Assembly: GCA_030704615.1 (NCBI GenBank)
Contig: CM060731.1
Coordinates: 28,768,001-28,832,000 of the forward strand
Source of the DNA: Takakia lepidozioides
Taxonomy: Eukaryota; Streptophyta; Takakiopsida; Takakiales; Takakiaceae
Reading direction: 5' to 3'
Length of the DNA: 64,000 bases
The position numbers and the translations under genes were made by a program. Below are positions 33,253-44,364 of the stretch, piece by piece. The notes under the pieces are model-generated. The model ran no database searches, was not told the DNA's origin, and saw only the letters and a list, made by a program, of their open reading frames with translations. Position 1 is the first letter of the stretch, and each line of letters opens with the position of its first letter.

Positions 33253-35499
33253 GCAAGAACCAGCAGGAACATGGTCTGGTTGCCAGCAGGGACAAGCCAA
33301 AGGTCCACGAAATCTGGTGTTTGCCAAGCAATCTCTTCCAAGAGAACAACTTAATGTACCGCAGGAACAGACAAGCCTCATTTTCCAATGACTATTTGGG
33401 TCCCAGCTTTTTCAACACACCAGGAAGACCCCCTTAAACAGTATGCCACACAACACATTGGCAACCACAACACAAGCAAAGAGTGCAAGGGTGTGCACCT
33501 GTAAAGGCATCGTTTCCAGGGCTTCCTCTCCTTTTTCCTGCTGGTCAAGCTCATTTGTTCGACTGATGCACCCCCTCCTTTGCTTGAACTCTCTAAAGAA
33601 ACCAGAGTGCCACACTGTGGCTCTCCATTTCCCTCATGTATGCTTCGAAGGAGACCTTCGGAGCTGTCATAGTGATGCCATAGTCAGCCAGCTGAGTATG
33701 CAGAACCGATCGGGCCCTTTCTTCCAACTGCAAACAATTGAAATGGAAGAATGAACCCGAAAACAGTCACAGCGAATGTAAGAGGCAATGGGAAGAGAAG
33801 GACAGAAAAGAGAAAAGAAAGTGAGTACGACTGAGGACATCACACCTGGCTCCAGTAAGTGGCCTTGTGAAGCCAGGTTGTCCAGCACATTGTCACTGAC
33901 AGGAACGACACGATGGGTCTTCTTCTCCTTCTCTGGCCTTGGAACAATGTGGGTATCCCTAACTGTGGGATCGGAGTTCCATATCTGTAGCCACTTTCAC
34001 CTTCTGTTCAGAAGACACACGGCGGGGGTAGACAACCTGTGAAAAATTCTCCTGGGCATCTCCGGCTTGCCTGGCTTGTTATAATGGTTTTTTATCTCCA
34101 GGAGAAATGCGGCCCGAATGATGGGTCGGCCATTCTCAACTGCTTCACAAAAGCACTCCTTATGTCCTTCTTTGTAGGTTCATCTCCTTCTGGATGTGAC
34201 TTTCAACCCCCTTTGCTGTCCTTCTCTCCTCAGGGGTAGGGTAGAGCTGTATGTAGTATTCAGTTTGCCACGCTCCCTGCATCTGCAATGTCTTCCTGCA
34301 AAGGAATGCAAGAGAGTTTGCATCAATCCAAGGTCAAGGGAGACAGACAGAAACAAACATGTGGAAGCAGGAAAGGAATATGGAAAGGCCAGATGAAGAA
34401 GATGTATCTCACCGTGTACATGTACTCAATGAAAGCCTCACGGGTCAACGAAGTACCATGTTTCCGAAGTCTTGGAGCTTCGCATTTCTTATACATCTCT
34501 GCCGAAAGGTGGTCTTGAAGTTGGTCAAGGCATCTGCCCGATCCTTTGTATCCTATACAGTGTGTGAACCAGACTCGTTTTGACATGCGATGTCTCCGTC
34601 CTCTGCAGAATGATATCTGAATTTCAGAATGTAATTCAAGGACTTGAATCAAGGAAGAACGGAACAGAGAAGTGAAACATGTACACTGAGAAACCAACCT
34701 GTTCAATCATTTCATTGCCGTCAGAAGACCCATCATGTTGTCGTCACAATCAAGCACCATCGATCGAACAGAGTAATAGCCACTCTTCCTCATGTTGTGA
34801 GTGCAGCCTCCAATGACAGCCATCCATGCAAGCAACGGGTGGTTGCCATCCAAAACGTGAAAACATCTTCCCGAGATACTTGGGTGGAAGGTTTCCTGGA
34901 GAGAAGAAGTCGAAGGATTCGTTCCCTGTCTCCAAAAGGGGTCCCAGGAGTCGACGATTGACTCATCCAAAAGGAGCTGTTACTCTAGAATCCCTAGTAG
35001 AAACGTAAAAGACTGCGGATCCATCCAAATACCATGAACAAACTCGGCCTCCAGCTTGAGAATGTCTGTGACAAGGGTGGACGAACGACGGGCATGGAAA
35101 CAACCTACACAGGGAATCTTCAACCTCCCACAGGAGCAAGCATACTTTGAACCACAAGCGAGTTTTTCACCTTTGACCCCCCCAGCATCTCAGGCGGCTT
35201 GCTTTCATAAAACTCATCGTCAACATCACTATGGTCTCCTTCCCCTGACCCTGAAGGGACCTCATCCGCCACCACTTTGCATTTTCTCCTGCAAGGTTTG
35301 TTCACTCAATTCTTATAAGAGAGGAATGAAACGTCGCACCGATGCATGGAAAAAGTGGGATATAAAAGGTAAGTGTTCTTTGAGCTGCCAGGTAAGTGTT
35401 CATTGTCCTCACGGACCTGCACTATGTTTCCCGATTTTCACAGGGAAAGAACATTGAAAAGTTCTGCTCAAATATCTGCCCATGAGGGCCGAAAGTTGC

Positions 35500-38400
35500 G
35501 CCCCTTCAATATTGCATATGTTCTGCCTAAACAGTGTGCGGTTCCGCGACGTTTGAGCTGAAGTTGAAGGGTTCATTTTATACTCAGAAATGTGCCCCTG
35601 AAGTCCAAATTTTGCCACCCAGAAAATTGAAATGCTCAGCTCAAACACTGTACGTTTGCTGCACGCACACTTGTTTGGGCTGACAGTGAAGGATTCATAT
35701 CATCCCAGAGGGGTGCCCTGAAGTTCCAAATTTTTGCAGCCTGCTGAAACATTGAAGTTTTCCCTCAAACAGAGTGCGTTGCACCCGACACTGTCCGAGC
35801 TGGCATGAAGGGTTCATTTCACCTAACATAACAGACATCAAGACCAAATTTTGAACCCTAAAACATTGAAAAGGTCTGCTCAAACAGTGTGCGTTGTTGC
35901 CGCACACTGTTTGAGCTGGTTTTGAAGGTTTCATTTCAATCCTCAGATAACAGGACAGCAAAGACCAAATTTTGCACCCCTCTAACATTGAAATGTTCAG
36001 CTCAAACAGTTGTGCGTTGCCGACACACTGTCTGAGCTGGCGTGAGGGTTCATTTCACCCTCACATAACAGACATCAAGACCAAATTTTGCACCCTAAAA
36101 CAGGGAAATGTTCAGCTCAAACAGTGTGGTTGCCGCACACTGTTTGAGCTGGCAGCCACAGTGTTCATTTCATCCTGAGATAGGTGCCCCTGAAGTAAAA
36201 TTTTGCCCCAGAAGAGAAACATTGAAAATGCTCAGCTCAAACCGTGTGCGTTGCCGCACACTGTCTGAGGCTGGCAGTGAAGGGTTCATTTCACCCTCAC
36301 ACAGGTGCCCCTGAATGAAGTCCAAAATTTTGCACCCAAAGAAACATTGAAATGCTCAGTCAAACAGTGTGCGTTGTTGCCGCACACTGTCTGACTGGCA
36401 GTGAAGGGTTCATTTCACCCTCACACAGGTGCCCCTGAAGTCCCAAATTTTGCACCCAGAAACATTGAAAATGCTCAGCTCAAACAGTGTGCGTTGCCGC
36501 ACACTGTCTGAGCTGTGGCAGTGAAGGGTTCATTTCACCCTCACATAACAGAACATCAACAAGACCAAATTTTGCACCCTAAAACATTGAAATGCTCAGC
36601 TCAACAGGTGTGCGTTGCCGCACACTGTCTGAGCTGCAGTGAAGGGTTCATTTCACCCTCACCTAACAGACTCAAGACCAAATTTTGCACCTAAAACATT
36701 GAAATGCTCAGCTCAAACAGTGTGCGTTGCCGCACACTGTTTGAGCTGGCAGAACAGTGTCATTTCATCCTGAGATAGGTGCCCTGAAGTCCAAATTTTG
36801 CACCAAGAAACATTGAAGTTGCTTTGCTCAAACAGTGTGCGTTGCCGCACACTGTTTGGGCTGACAGTGAAGGGTCATTTCATCCTCAAACAGGTGCCCC
36901 TGAAGACCAAATTTTGCACCTATAACATTGAAATGTTCAGCTCAAAAAGTGTGCGTTGCCCGCAACCGTTTGGGCTGACAGTGAAGGGTTTCATTTCACC
37001 TTCAAACAGGTGCCCCCTGAAGACCAAATTTTGCACCCAGAAACATTGAAATGTTCAGCTCGAAACAGTGTGCGTGCCGCACACTGTTTGGGCTGACAGT
37101 GAAGGGTTCATTCATCCTCAGAGAGGGCCTCTGAAGAGTCCAAATTTTGCACCCTGATGAACATGAAGTTGTTCAGCTCAAACAGTGTGCGTTGCCGCAC
37201 ACTGTTTGGGGGCTGACTGGTGAAGGGTTCATTTCATCCCCAACAGGTGCCCCTGAAGTCCAAATTTTGCACCCTGAAAACATTGAAGTGTCAGCTCAAA
37301 CAGTATGCGTTGCCGCACAATTGTTCGCTGACAGTGTGGGGGTTTCATTTCATCCTCAGAAGGCTGCCCCTGGAGTTCAAATTTTCCACCCAGAAACATT
37401 AAATGCTCAGCTCAAACAGTGGGCGTTGCCGCACACTGTTAGCTGGCAGTGAAGGTTCATTTCACACTCACATAACAGACATCAAGACCAAATTTGACCC
37501 TAAAACATTGAAATGTCAGCTCAAACAGTGTGCGTTGCCGCACACTGTTGAGCTGAAGAACAGTGTTCATTTCATCCTGAGAAGGTGCCCCTGAAGTCCA
37601 AATTTTGCACCAAGAAACATGAAGTGCTCAGCTCAAACAGTGTGCGTTGCCGCACACTGTGTGGGCTGACAGTGAAGGGTTCATTTCATCCTCAAACAGG
37701 TGCCCTGAAGACAAATTTTGCACCCTATAACATTGAAATGTTCAGCTCAAACAGTGTGCGTTGCCGCACACTGTTTGGGCTGACAGTGAAGGGTTCATTT
37801 CATCCTCCAAACAGGTGCCCGTGAAGACCAATTTGCACCCAGAAAAACATGAAATGTTCAGCTCAAACAGTGTGCGTTGCCGCACACTGTTTGAGCTGCA
37901 GCACTGTTCATTTCATCCTGAGATAGGTGCCCCTGAAGTCAAAATTTTGCACCAAGAAACATTGAAGTGCTCAGCTCAAACAGTGTGTGCGTTGCCGCAC
38001 CCTGTTTGGGCTGCAGTGAAGGGTTCATTTCATCCTCAAACAGGTGCCCCTGAAGACCCAAATTTTTGCACCCAGAACATTGAAATGTTCAGCTCGAACA
38101 GTGTGCGTTGCCGCACACTGTTTGGGCTGACAGTGAAGGGTTCATCTCATCCTCAGAGAGGTGCCTCTGAAGTCCAAATTTTGCACCCTGAAACATTGAA
38201 GTATTCACTCAAACAGTGTGCGTTGCCGCACACTGTTTGGGCTGACATTGAAAGGGTTCATTTCATCCTCAAATGGTGCCCCTGAAGTCCAAATTTTGCA
38301 CCCTGAAACATTGAAGTGTTCAGCTCAAACAGTATGCGTTGCCGCACACTGTTTAAGCTGACAGTGTGTAGGGTTCATTTCATCCTCAGATAGGTGCCCC

Positions 38401-39065
38401 TGGAGTTCAAATTTTCCACCCTGAAACATTGAAATGTTCAGCTCAAACAGTGTGCGTTGCCGCACACTGTTTGAGCTGGTAGGCAGGGTTGGGTTCATTC
38501 CATCCTCAGAAAGGTACCCATGAAGTCCAAATTTTGCACCCTTAAACATTGAAATGTTCAGCTCAAACAGTGTGCGTTGCCGCACACTGTTTGAGCTGGC
38601 ATTGCAGGTTCACTCCATCCTCAGGAAAGGTACCCATGAAGTCCAAATTTTGCACCCTTAAACATTGAAATGTTCAGCTCAAACAGTGTGCGTTGCCGCA
38701 CACTGTTTGAGCTGCGCAGTGCAGGGTTCATTCCATCCTCAGAAAGGTGCCCCTGAAGTCCAAATTTTGCACCCAGAAACATTGAAATGTTCAGCTCAAA
38801 CAGTGTGCGGCGCCGCACACTGTTTGGGCTGGCGGGAAGGGTTCATTTCACCTGCAGAAACTGACTGCAAGGCCAATTGCACCCTACAACATTGAAAAGA
38901 TCTGCTCAAACAGTGTGCGTTGCCGCACACTGTTTGAGCTGGCAGTGCGGGGTCATTTCATCCTCAGAAAGGTGTGTTGAAAAGGAAGAATTTTGCACCC
39001 TAAACAGTGACATGTGACAGCTAAAAAGGGTGCGGCAACGCACACTGTTTGAGCTGCGTGAATGG
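35500..39065. repeat. Hairpin satellite, about 31 units of 117 bp
   Basis: Each unit contains CAGCTCAAACAGTGTGCG, a TTGC loop and the exact reverse complement CGCACACTGTTTGAGCTG, followed by GAAGGGTTCATTTCATCCTC, GGTGCCCCTGAAG, CAAATTTTGCACCC and AAACATTGAAATG. I counted about 31 hairpins between about 35.53 and 39.06 kb. Units at 37.6-38.8 kb are most uniform and those at both edges are degenerate. Many units differ by single-base insertions or deletions. Arm changes are often outside the stem core, so pairing is mostly kept. ORFs running through the array are repeat artefacts. The array lies between the two MULE-1 genes. Confidence 0.95.
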
Positions 39066-39130
39066 TTCTTTCTTTCACAAAATACCTGCCATTGAAAGCC
39101 GATTCTTCACAAATATGGGTCCTGTAGATT

Positions 39131-39670
39131 TTACCTTTTTCCAGCTACTCGAGAAGACTCCCAGTTGCCGGGGACCCTTTCCGCTTCGGGCTGCTCTCTT
39201 CGCCGACTATGTAGGGTGAGCCTCTCCCCCTTCCTCTTTCCCGTGGTCAGATCGTTCGTGAGGCCAGTGTCAACATCTTCCTCCATGTCGTCTGTCTCTC
39301 CCTCAGACGCAGTGTCCTCCTCGCTTGTTCCTGGAACTATGGTGGGTTGTTTGTTCTTCTCCAGATTCCTGCTCCTCCATCGCCACACTTTCCTGTATTC
39401 CTCTTCTTCCTCCTTTTCCTCTTCCTCCACTCTTTCCATCCTCATTCTATATCTAGTTCTATTCCTGTTTCTAGAACTCGTGAAGTATAATGACTTCCTT
39501 CTCTTCTCCTCCGCTGGAAACAAGGGCTCCCCACGATGCCCCTGGAGCTCTCCAGTTTGACGTTTGCAACAAGTGCTGTATCGCATGTAACAAAAATAAA
39601 AATGGATGTTGTCAACCGTATATTTTTGGGGGTTGAGGTGTGATATTGTGTGCGAACGGAATTCATCCAT
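39131..39670 (-). CDS. Charged ORF, possible 5' exon of the methyltransferase-like gene
   Basis: 179 codons. The C-terminal 100 residues are alternately basic and acidic (RVEEEEKEEEEEYRKVWRWR, SEEDTASEGETDDMEEDVD, GKRKGERLTLHSRRREQ). It shares the strand of the methyltransferase-like gene and lies just beyond the hairpin array. It could be that gene's first exon, with the array inside an intron, or a separate small gene. No domain is recognised. Confidence 0.4.
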   Translation of the reverse strand: MDEFRSHTISHLNPQKYTVDNIHFYFCYMRYSTCCKRQTGELQGHRGEPLFPAEEKRRKSLYFTSSRNRNRTRYRMRMERVEEEEKEEEEEYRKVWRWRSRNLEKNKQPTIVPGTSEEDTASEGETDDMEEDVDTGLTNDLTTGKRKGERLTLHSRRREQPEAERVPGNWESSRVAGKR

Positions 39671-40290
39671 TTTGTCGTCTTTGTATTACCCAGCTAATAA
39701 AGCGCCGAAGAAAAAGAACATCCGTTGCATGCATTTGCGATATATGTCAGATGTTACTTCGCCGCATGCCAATACATGGCGCCTCCTTGCCTTCTTTCAA
39801 ATTCGAATGCGCCGTAGTAGAAATGTAGTGCTTTTTTCAATTCCGAGCAGTTCTTCCAGATTCGCAATAATTGTTATGCTTCACATATGCCTCCACGTGT
39901 GTTGTACTGCATGCCCTGTGGTTTTTTTTATGCCGTGACCGTCCCCATGGGGTCATTCGGTATAAAGGATTGTGTCGGATATGACCATGTGTTGCACACA
40001 TTCGTGCGAGGTATCTCTTGGAGTGTCGGTGTTTGTTCTGTGCTATTCTGGCGCAACACAATCTCATTACAATCGGATCTTCCTGTTTACTGCTCTCCAG
40101 GGTTGTTGCCGTCATTTCATAATGGATGGTTTCATGTCATTTTCAGGGTTTGTTTTCCATCCAAAAACAGTACGGCTTCTTGTGGCTCTGGTCTTTCAAA
40201 ACGGTTTTTCTGTTTGGTGGGAGGTGAAGGTGCACGTCATCCCTACATCCTTGGCATGCATCGCCGGCAGCCTTTGGTTTGGTGCTACCC
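39671..40290. promoter_or_regulatory. Putative divergent promoter region of MULE-1
   Basis: About 600 bp between the minus-strand charged ORF and the plus-strand transposase pieces. AT-rich, with no convincing ORF. If both genes are real, this is where their promoters should lie. The position is inferred from gene orientation only. Confidence 0.3.
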
Positions 40291-40299
40291 TTGTTGACC

Positions 40300-43200
40300 T
40301 CAGTTTGCTTGGTGGTGGTATTTCCACTTTCGATAATTACGGGCTCTCAGTTCGGGGATTCCGTTCTGAATCGGCAGTTTCGTTCAGTGCTGGAAAACAT
40401 GTCGAGGGAGCGAGAGAGATGCACTCGCTCGATTCATTCCAATGCAGGTACTCTCCACTGACTGCCACTGCAGACGACGATGGGTATGCAGTTGTTCATG
40501 AGGATGAGCTGGTTACAGTGTTCCCGCGTTCTCTGCTTTCGAGTTGGGGGTTCTCTGCTTGTTCAGAAAGAGGTGTATGACGAGGATGGGAATTTGGATT
40601 CTGGGCACTTGGAGAAACCCTTGGTTGGCGAGTGTGGAAGGAAAGTGGAGAGTCCTTCCAGGAACATACCGTGTCCTTGGAAAAGAGAGAGAAGACAACA
40701 GCAGGATCAGTCGTTACCCCTGGCACTGCAGCATCGGTCGTGCAACAGAAGGGCACAGTTCCTGTGAAACAAGAGGTGAGCACATCCACTACCTTCGTTA
40801 CTCTTTCGGACTCGTCCTCGGAGGATGATGTTTCTGAGATTCCTCCGCCAGTGCAAACTCCCTTATTGGATGATGACGAATTGCAAGAGATAACAAGTGT
40901 CATTCCAAAATGAAATGAAAGCCCTCGCAGGTGTGCCTGGGTGCAAGAGCGAGCTACGTTTTGTTGATTGGGAGTCCCTTCCAGTGCAACAGGTTCAATA
41001 CGTGCCAGCTCAGTTTGATGGGGACATCTTGTTTGAGCTCAACCCTCCCACGTCTTCCAGTGGACTAGCTTTGCTTCTGCAGGGCATGGACAAGAAACAT
41101 GACGGACATCCTTGGTGCAGGACAAAAACTTCGAACATCCATAACGACATTGGCTTGAAATTTCGGAGGTCGGTTTTGCGTTGGGCATTGCAAGTGCCTG
41201 AATATTTCTTGCCCTCCTCGGCTGAGAAACAGCGCTCAGCCAAACGAAAGTGAGTGGGAAGGTGTGCCCCTGAATCCTTTCACCCCAGGGCTTGCACCTC
41301 CCAAGACCAATACTTTTGTGTGCAGGTTCTGCAAACTTTCCCCGTCCTGTGTTTCTGTTTGCCACGCTCGTATGTATCAGGTGGCACATCGATGCAAGAC
41401 AATGACTCGTGCCTGCATTCATATGGGTGCACACGAGCATCCTGTGTCCAAAGGGAGTTGCAGGGATAGCGTGGACATCGCTAGAAATCTACTGAAGCAA
41501 GAGTTCCATAATGCCCCTTCTGCAACACCTTCTGCTATAGCGCTTGCAGCTAGCAAGGCATTCCTGGAAAAAACATACTGGGTGAAGGGATGCGACACAG
41601 CCAATGCTGGATGGATGCAGATTCCCTTGAGGCAGTCAGTCATGGACCATTTCTCCGTGTTGAGCTCTCCCAATATTCGAAACCAGTGTGAATGCACTCA
41701 GAATGGGGCACAGGCACTGCTGGTTGGATTCATGGACAACATTATGGACCTCAAACGGAGGAGTCGCTATGAATTCATTCAAAACAGTATCTCCCTGGCC
41801 AGGGCTCGTCCAAAGTGTATTTGTTCAAGATGTCCGCTGTGTGGGCCAAGGCAGTGTGGTGTGAGCATTGTCCGCCGAATGCAACCTGGAGGAGATTTGG
41901 CTAAATGTTGGTTAATGTTTGATCACTGCAACGGAACGGGTGAAGGGTTGGACAACATGGCGTGCCATGTGTTATGATCCAGCGTACCAGCGTGTGCTCT
42001 CCATAGCAATTTGTGATATGCAGTCGGAGGACACTGAATCCCAGATGCTCATGTGGAATTCCCTCCTGACCGTCATGCAGCGCAATGGAAACAGAACACA
42101 AATTTTGCGGGCTTCATGGCTGATAGTGCACAGGCAAATTTCAATGCAGTGCGGCGCGTGTGTTTGGTTCTGGGGATCCTAAGGTCCCCATGGAAAATAG
42201 GGAGAGCGCACATGCCTCTTCCATTGGAGTCAATCTCTGGCACGTCATACAAAGCGCTGCATTCGCCCTGACCTTCAGTTGGAGCATAGAAGGCTCTGTC
42301 TGAAGTACAAGAATGCCACCTCAATGGGAGAAGCTGAGAGCACTTACCAGGCAATCCGGGATTGGTGGTTCTCCGCTGGTGCTGCTACAGGTATCCACCT
42401 GAAGGAGTTGGAGGACTGGTTGGTGTTTCTGGCACTTCAGGTACAGACAGTGGGGGGAGCTTTCATGACGACGGTAAGCCTCACAAGTTTTCCTTAAACA
42501 CAAATTGCACTTTGCATCGTGCCTGTTCATTTGGGGTTGTTCGATTGTCACTTGAAAACCTCTACCATTTCTTTTCCTTCCTCACATTTCCATGCAATGC
42601 CTCCTGCAGGACATGTCCTTGGAGGACTTGGCCGACATGCCATCGTGTAATTTGGCAGAGACTGTTCACAACGCCTGGATGCAACAGTCTACCAAAGCAG
42701 GTCGTGACTTGTATGTGGCCACTGCTGATGACATGGTGCGGGCACTTAACCAAACCAGGTACCGCAAGTTTTAACTGGGAACGTCGTTCTGTGGACGGGT
42801 GGAGGGAAGGGCCCCGATTCAATTTTCTGATGGGACGGGGTGGAGGGAAGGGCCCGATGACTTTGTGATGTAAGGGCGCGAGTAGGTCGGAGACCGTCAA
42901 AGATGGCCAGAGCTCTAAACAGGTGCACTGAAGGCTCCCCTCTGCAATCCAGGCTCCCCCATTGGAAGGCGAGGAAAGATTTGGATCATGCAAAAGGAAA
43001 TTAAACACTCTTCCAGGTCAGATGGAGATTCCATAGGCCAGACAGGGTCAATTTCTCTGTGCCAAAGGTGTCTCCAGTGCAGACTAAGTCCTGTGCCGGC
43101 CCCTTCCCAGGTGGGTCCTCCTCCTGTGGAGCAGGTGCAGACATGCAAGCATAGCAGCGGAAATCCCATTGGAGGAGGTGGTGGCCATGGTGCAGGAATC

Positions 43201-44058
43201 TGATTGCATTGATAGTGACTGGCATATAGAACGCACCCCACCAGGATCTAGAGTGGCTTGCATGGCAATCGGACCCCCTCTTTCAAGAAATGCAAATCAA
43301 AAATATGCAAAGGCTCCAGGGGGACTCCAGCTCCAACATTCACAGGGTGTTCCGACCTTACCATAGTGGGGAGTCAAAAGAACACAAGTTTTGGTTCTGC
43401 CCAGACGATATGGCACGATGCGTGAAGGGAACAGTTCGTCCTTCCGTGATAATGAAGCCCCCTCCCCCGCAATTTGGCCTGTGAAAATTGGGACATCGCT
43501 GTCCTCAACCGAGATAAGCATGCTGGAGGAGGGAGGGTTTTGTCTTGCACGGTCCCGGGTGGTGCCCTTATGCACTGTCGGCACAGATGTGCCACATGCT
43601 CCGACAATGCCTCCACCCTGGTGCCGACTCCCACCCAACAAAAAGAGATGGAAAAAACAGTGCGCCGTGTTGCTTCGGGTGCAGATCACGAATGCAAGAT
43701 GGAATCGGCTAGAATTTTGCAGGCTACGGTGACTCGTAGCACCGAAGTCCCTTCCCCGAGGTATGGACGGATTTACACAGTGCTCAATTGGCTCAGTTCT
43801 TCATGCCAAAGAATATCAAGTTACCATTGGGAATTTCCCATCGTGCACTTGTCCGGATTTGTAACGATGCGTGAGGGCGCTCTCGGCATGAGAGGGAAGT
43901 GGGTCCCCTGCAAGCATCAATATTACATATACCTTGTAATTATGTGTTGCGACGGTAAGAGAGACCAATTCATTCACCAAGCCACACTAGGCTACGGAGA
44001 AGTCATCACCCTTCTGCAGCGGGACACCTCGCGTAGAGCTCCGCCAACTTCTCTTTGA
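40300..44058 (+). pseudogene. MULE transposase with zinc finger and SWIM domain
   Basis: In order: a low-complexity acidic N-terminus with TFVTLSDSSSEDD (40.6-40.9 kb); GHPWCRTKTSN and CVGHCKCLNISCP with later CRFCK and CHAR (41.1-41.4 kb), a WRKY/GCM1-like zinc finger; RACIHMGAHEHPVSKGSCRD; LMFDHCNGTGEGLD (first acidic region, 41.9 kb); ICDMQSEDTESQMLMWNSL; FAGFMADSAQANFNAVRRV (second Asp, 42.1 kb); ERTCLFHW (the C-x2-H typical of MULE transposases, 42.2 kb); an exon near 42.61-42.77 kb; and a C-terminal SWIM-type finger, CTC at about 43.84 kb paired with CKH at about 43.92 kb. Frame changes lie near 41.2, 41.95, 42.17, 42.21 and 43.86 kb. The third catalytic acid is not assigned. The stop is at 44,056-44,058. 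Confidence 0.7.
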
Positions 44059-44201
44059 ACACATACGAGCCATGCCCGCTTCCCATGCTGGTTTCCAGTT
44101 GCCGTGTGAAGACTTTTCATTTATGACAAACATATACATTTCGTTCACTTGTGAGGGCAAATGCACTTGCGATTCATTGTAAGCGTCTCTCTGTGAATTG
44201 A

Positions 44202-44207
44202 AATAAA
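44202..44207 (+). terminator. Possible poly(A) signal of the transposase gene
   Basis: AATAAA lies 144 bp after the transposase stop codon on the same strand. Confidence 0.45.
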
Positions 44208-44364
44208 CTGTGTCAATCATTCTGAGCTCAAATCTGCCATGTTTACATATTCCTCTTTTTTGGCACGCATTGCAGACATGGTGCATGGTGGCCTCCTTTG
44301 TTTTGTCCACGGTAATAGGCCCTCTTCCTGCAATCCTCGCCTATAGACCTGCTTCTCCAGCAGA

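Larger units (their letters stand above)
31235..35305 (-). pseudogene. ParB-like / DNA methyltransferase-like gene in MULE-1
   Basis: Exon pieces on the minus strand, 5' to 3': about 35,287-34,700 (acidic start, then FVHPCHRHSQAGG, SIVDSWDPFW, FFSPGNLPPKYLGKM, FHVLDGNHPLLAWMAVIGG, VRSMVLDCDDNMMGLLTAM); about 34,625-34,430 (DHLSAEMYKKCEAPRLRKHG); about 34,290-33,850; about 33,725-33,500; about 33,000-32,820 (GSFVNQVEIANVGFLAMMES); about 32,600-32,480 (LIILDFDERYW); 32,486-32,341; 32,214-31,929; 31,812-31,627; and 31,415-31,235. DGNH with a following helix resembles ParB/sulfiredoxin domains. The junction 31,929/31,812 creates VLDLSMGTGAS then RHVFGIEGDAEIY, the SAM-binding pattern of beta-order N4/N6 DNA methyltransferases. 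The expected DPPY/W motif would be at LDFDERYW, so catalysis is doubtful. At least six frame changes occur inside exons, and the phase of the last exon is uncertain. Confidence 0.5.

Noticed and set aside
36798-38895. Series of ORFs of 60-174 codons through the hairpin array
   Set aside because: They are the same repeat read in different frames, switching with each single-base gap, and have no independent protein signature.
35500-39065. Regular spacing of palindromic repeats could be taken for a CRISPR array
   Set aside because: Repeat units are about 117 bp with the spacer also repeated, and the host is a plant; there are no unique spacers and no cas genes.
39165-39560. 131-codon plus-strand ORF opposite the charged ORF
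   Set aside because: It is rich in Ser/Phe/Leu, the expected antisense shadow of the Glu/Lys/Arg-rich minus-strand frame.
43987-44310. Minus-strand ORF with CNACQKRGICKHG
   Set aside because: It begins with GTG, overlaps the transposase C-terminus, and lies opposite the transposase 3' untranslated region with its AATAAA; the Cys/His spacing is probably chance.
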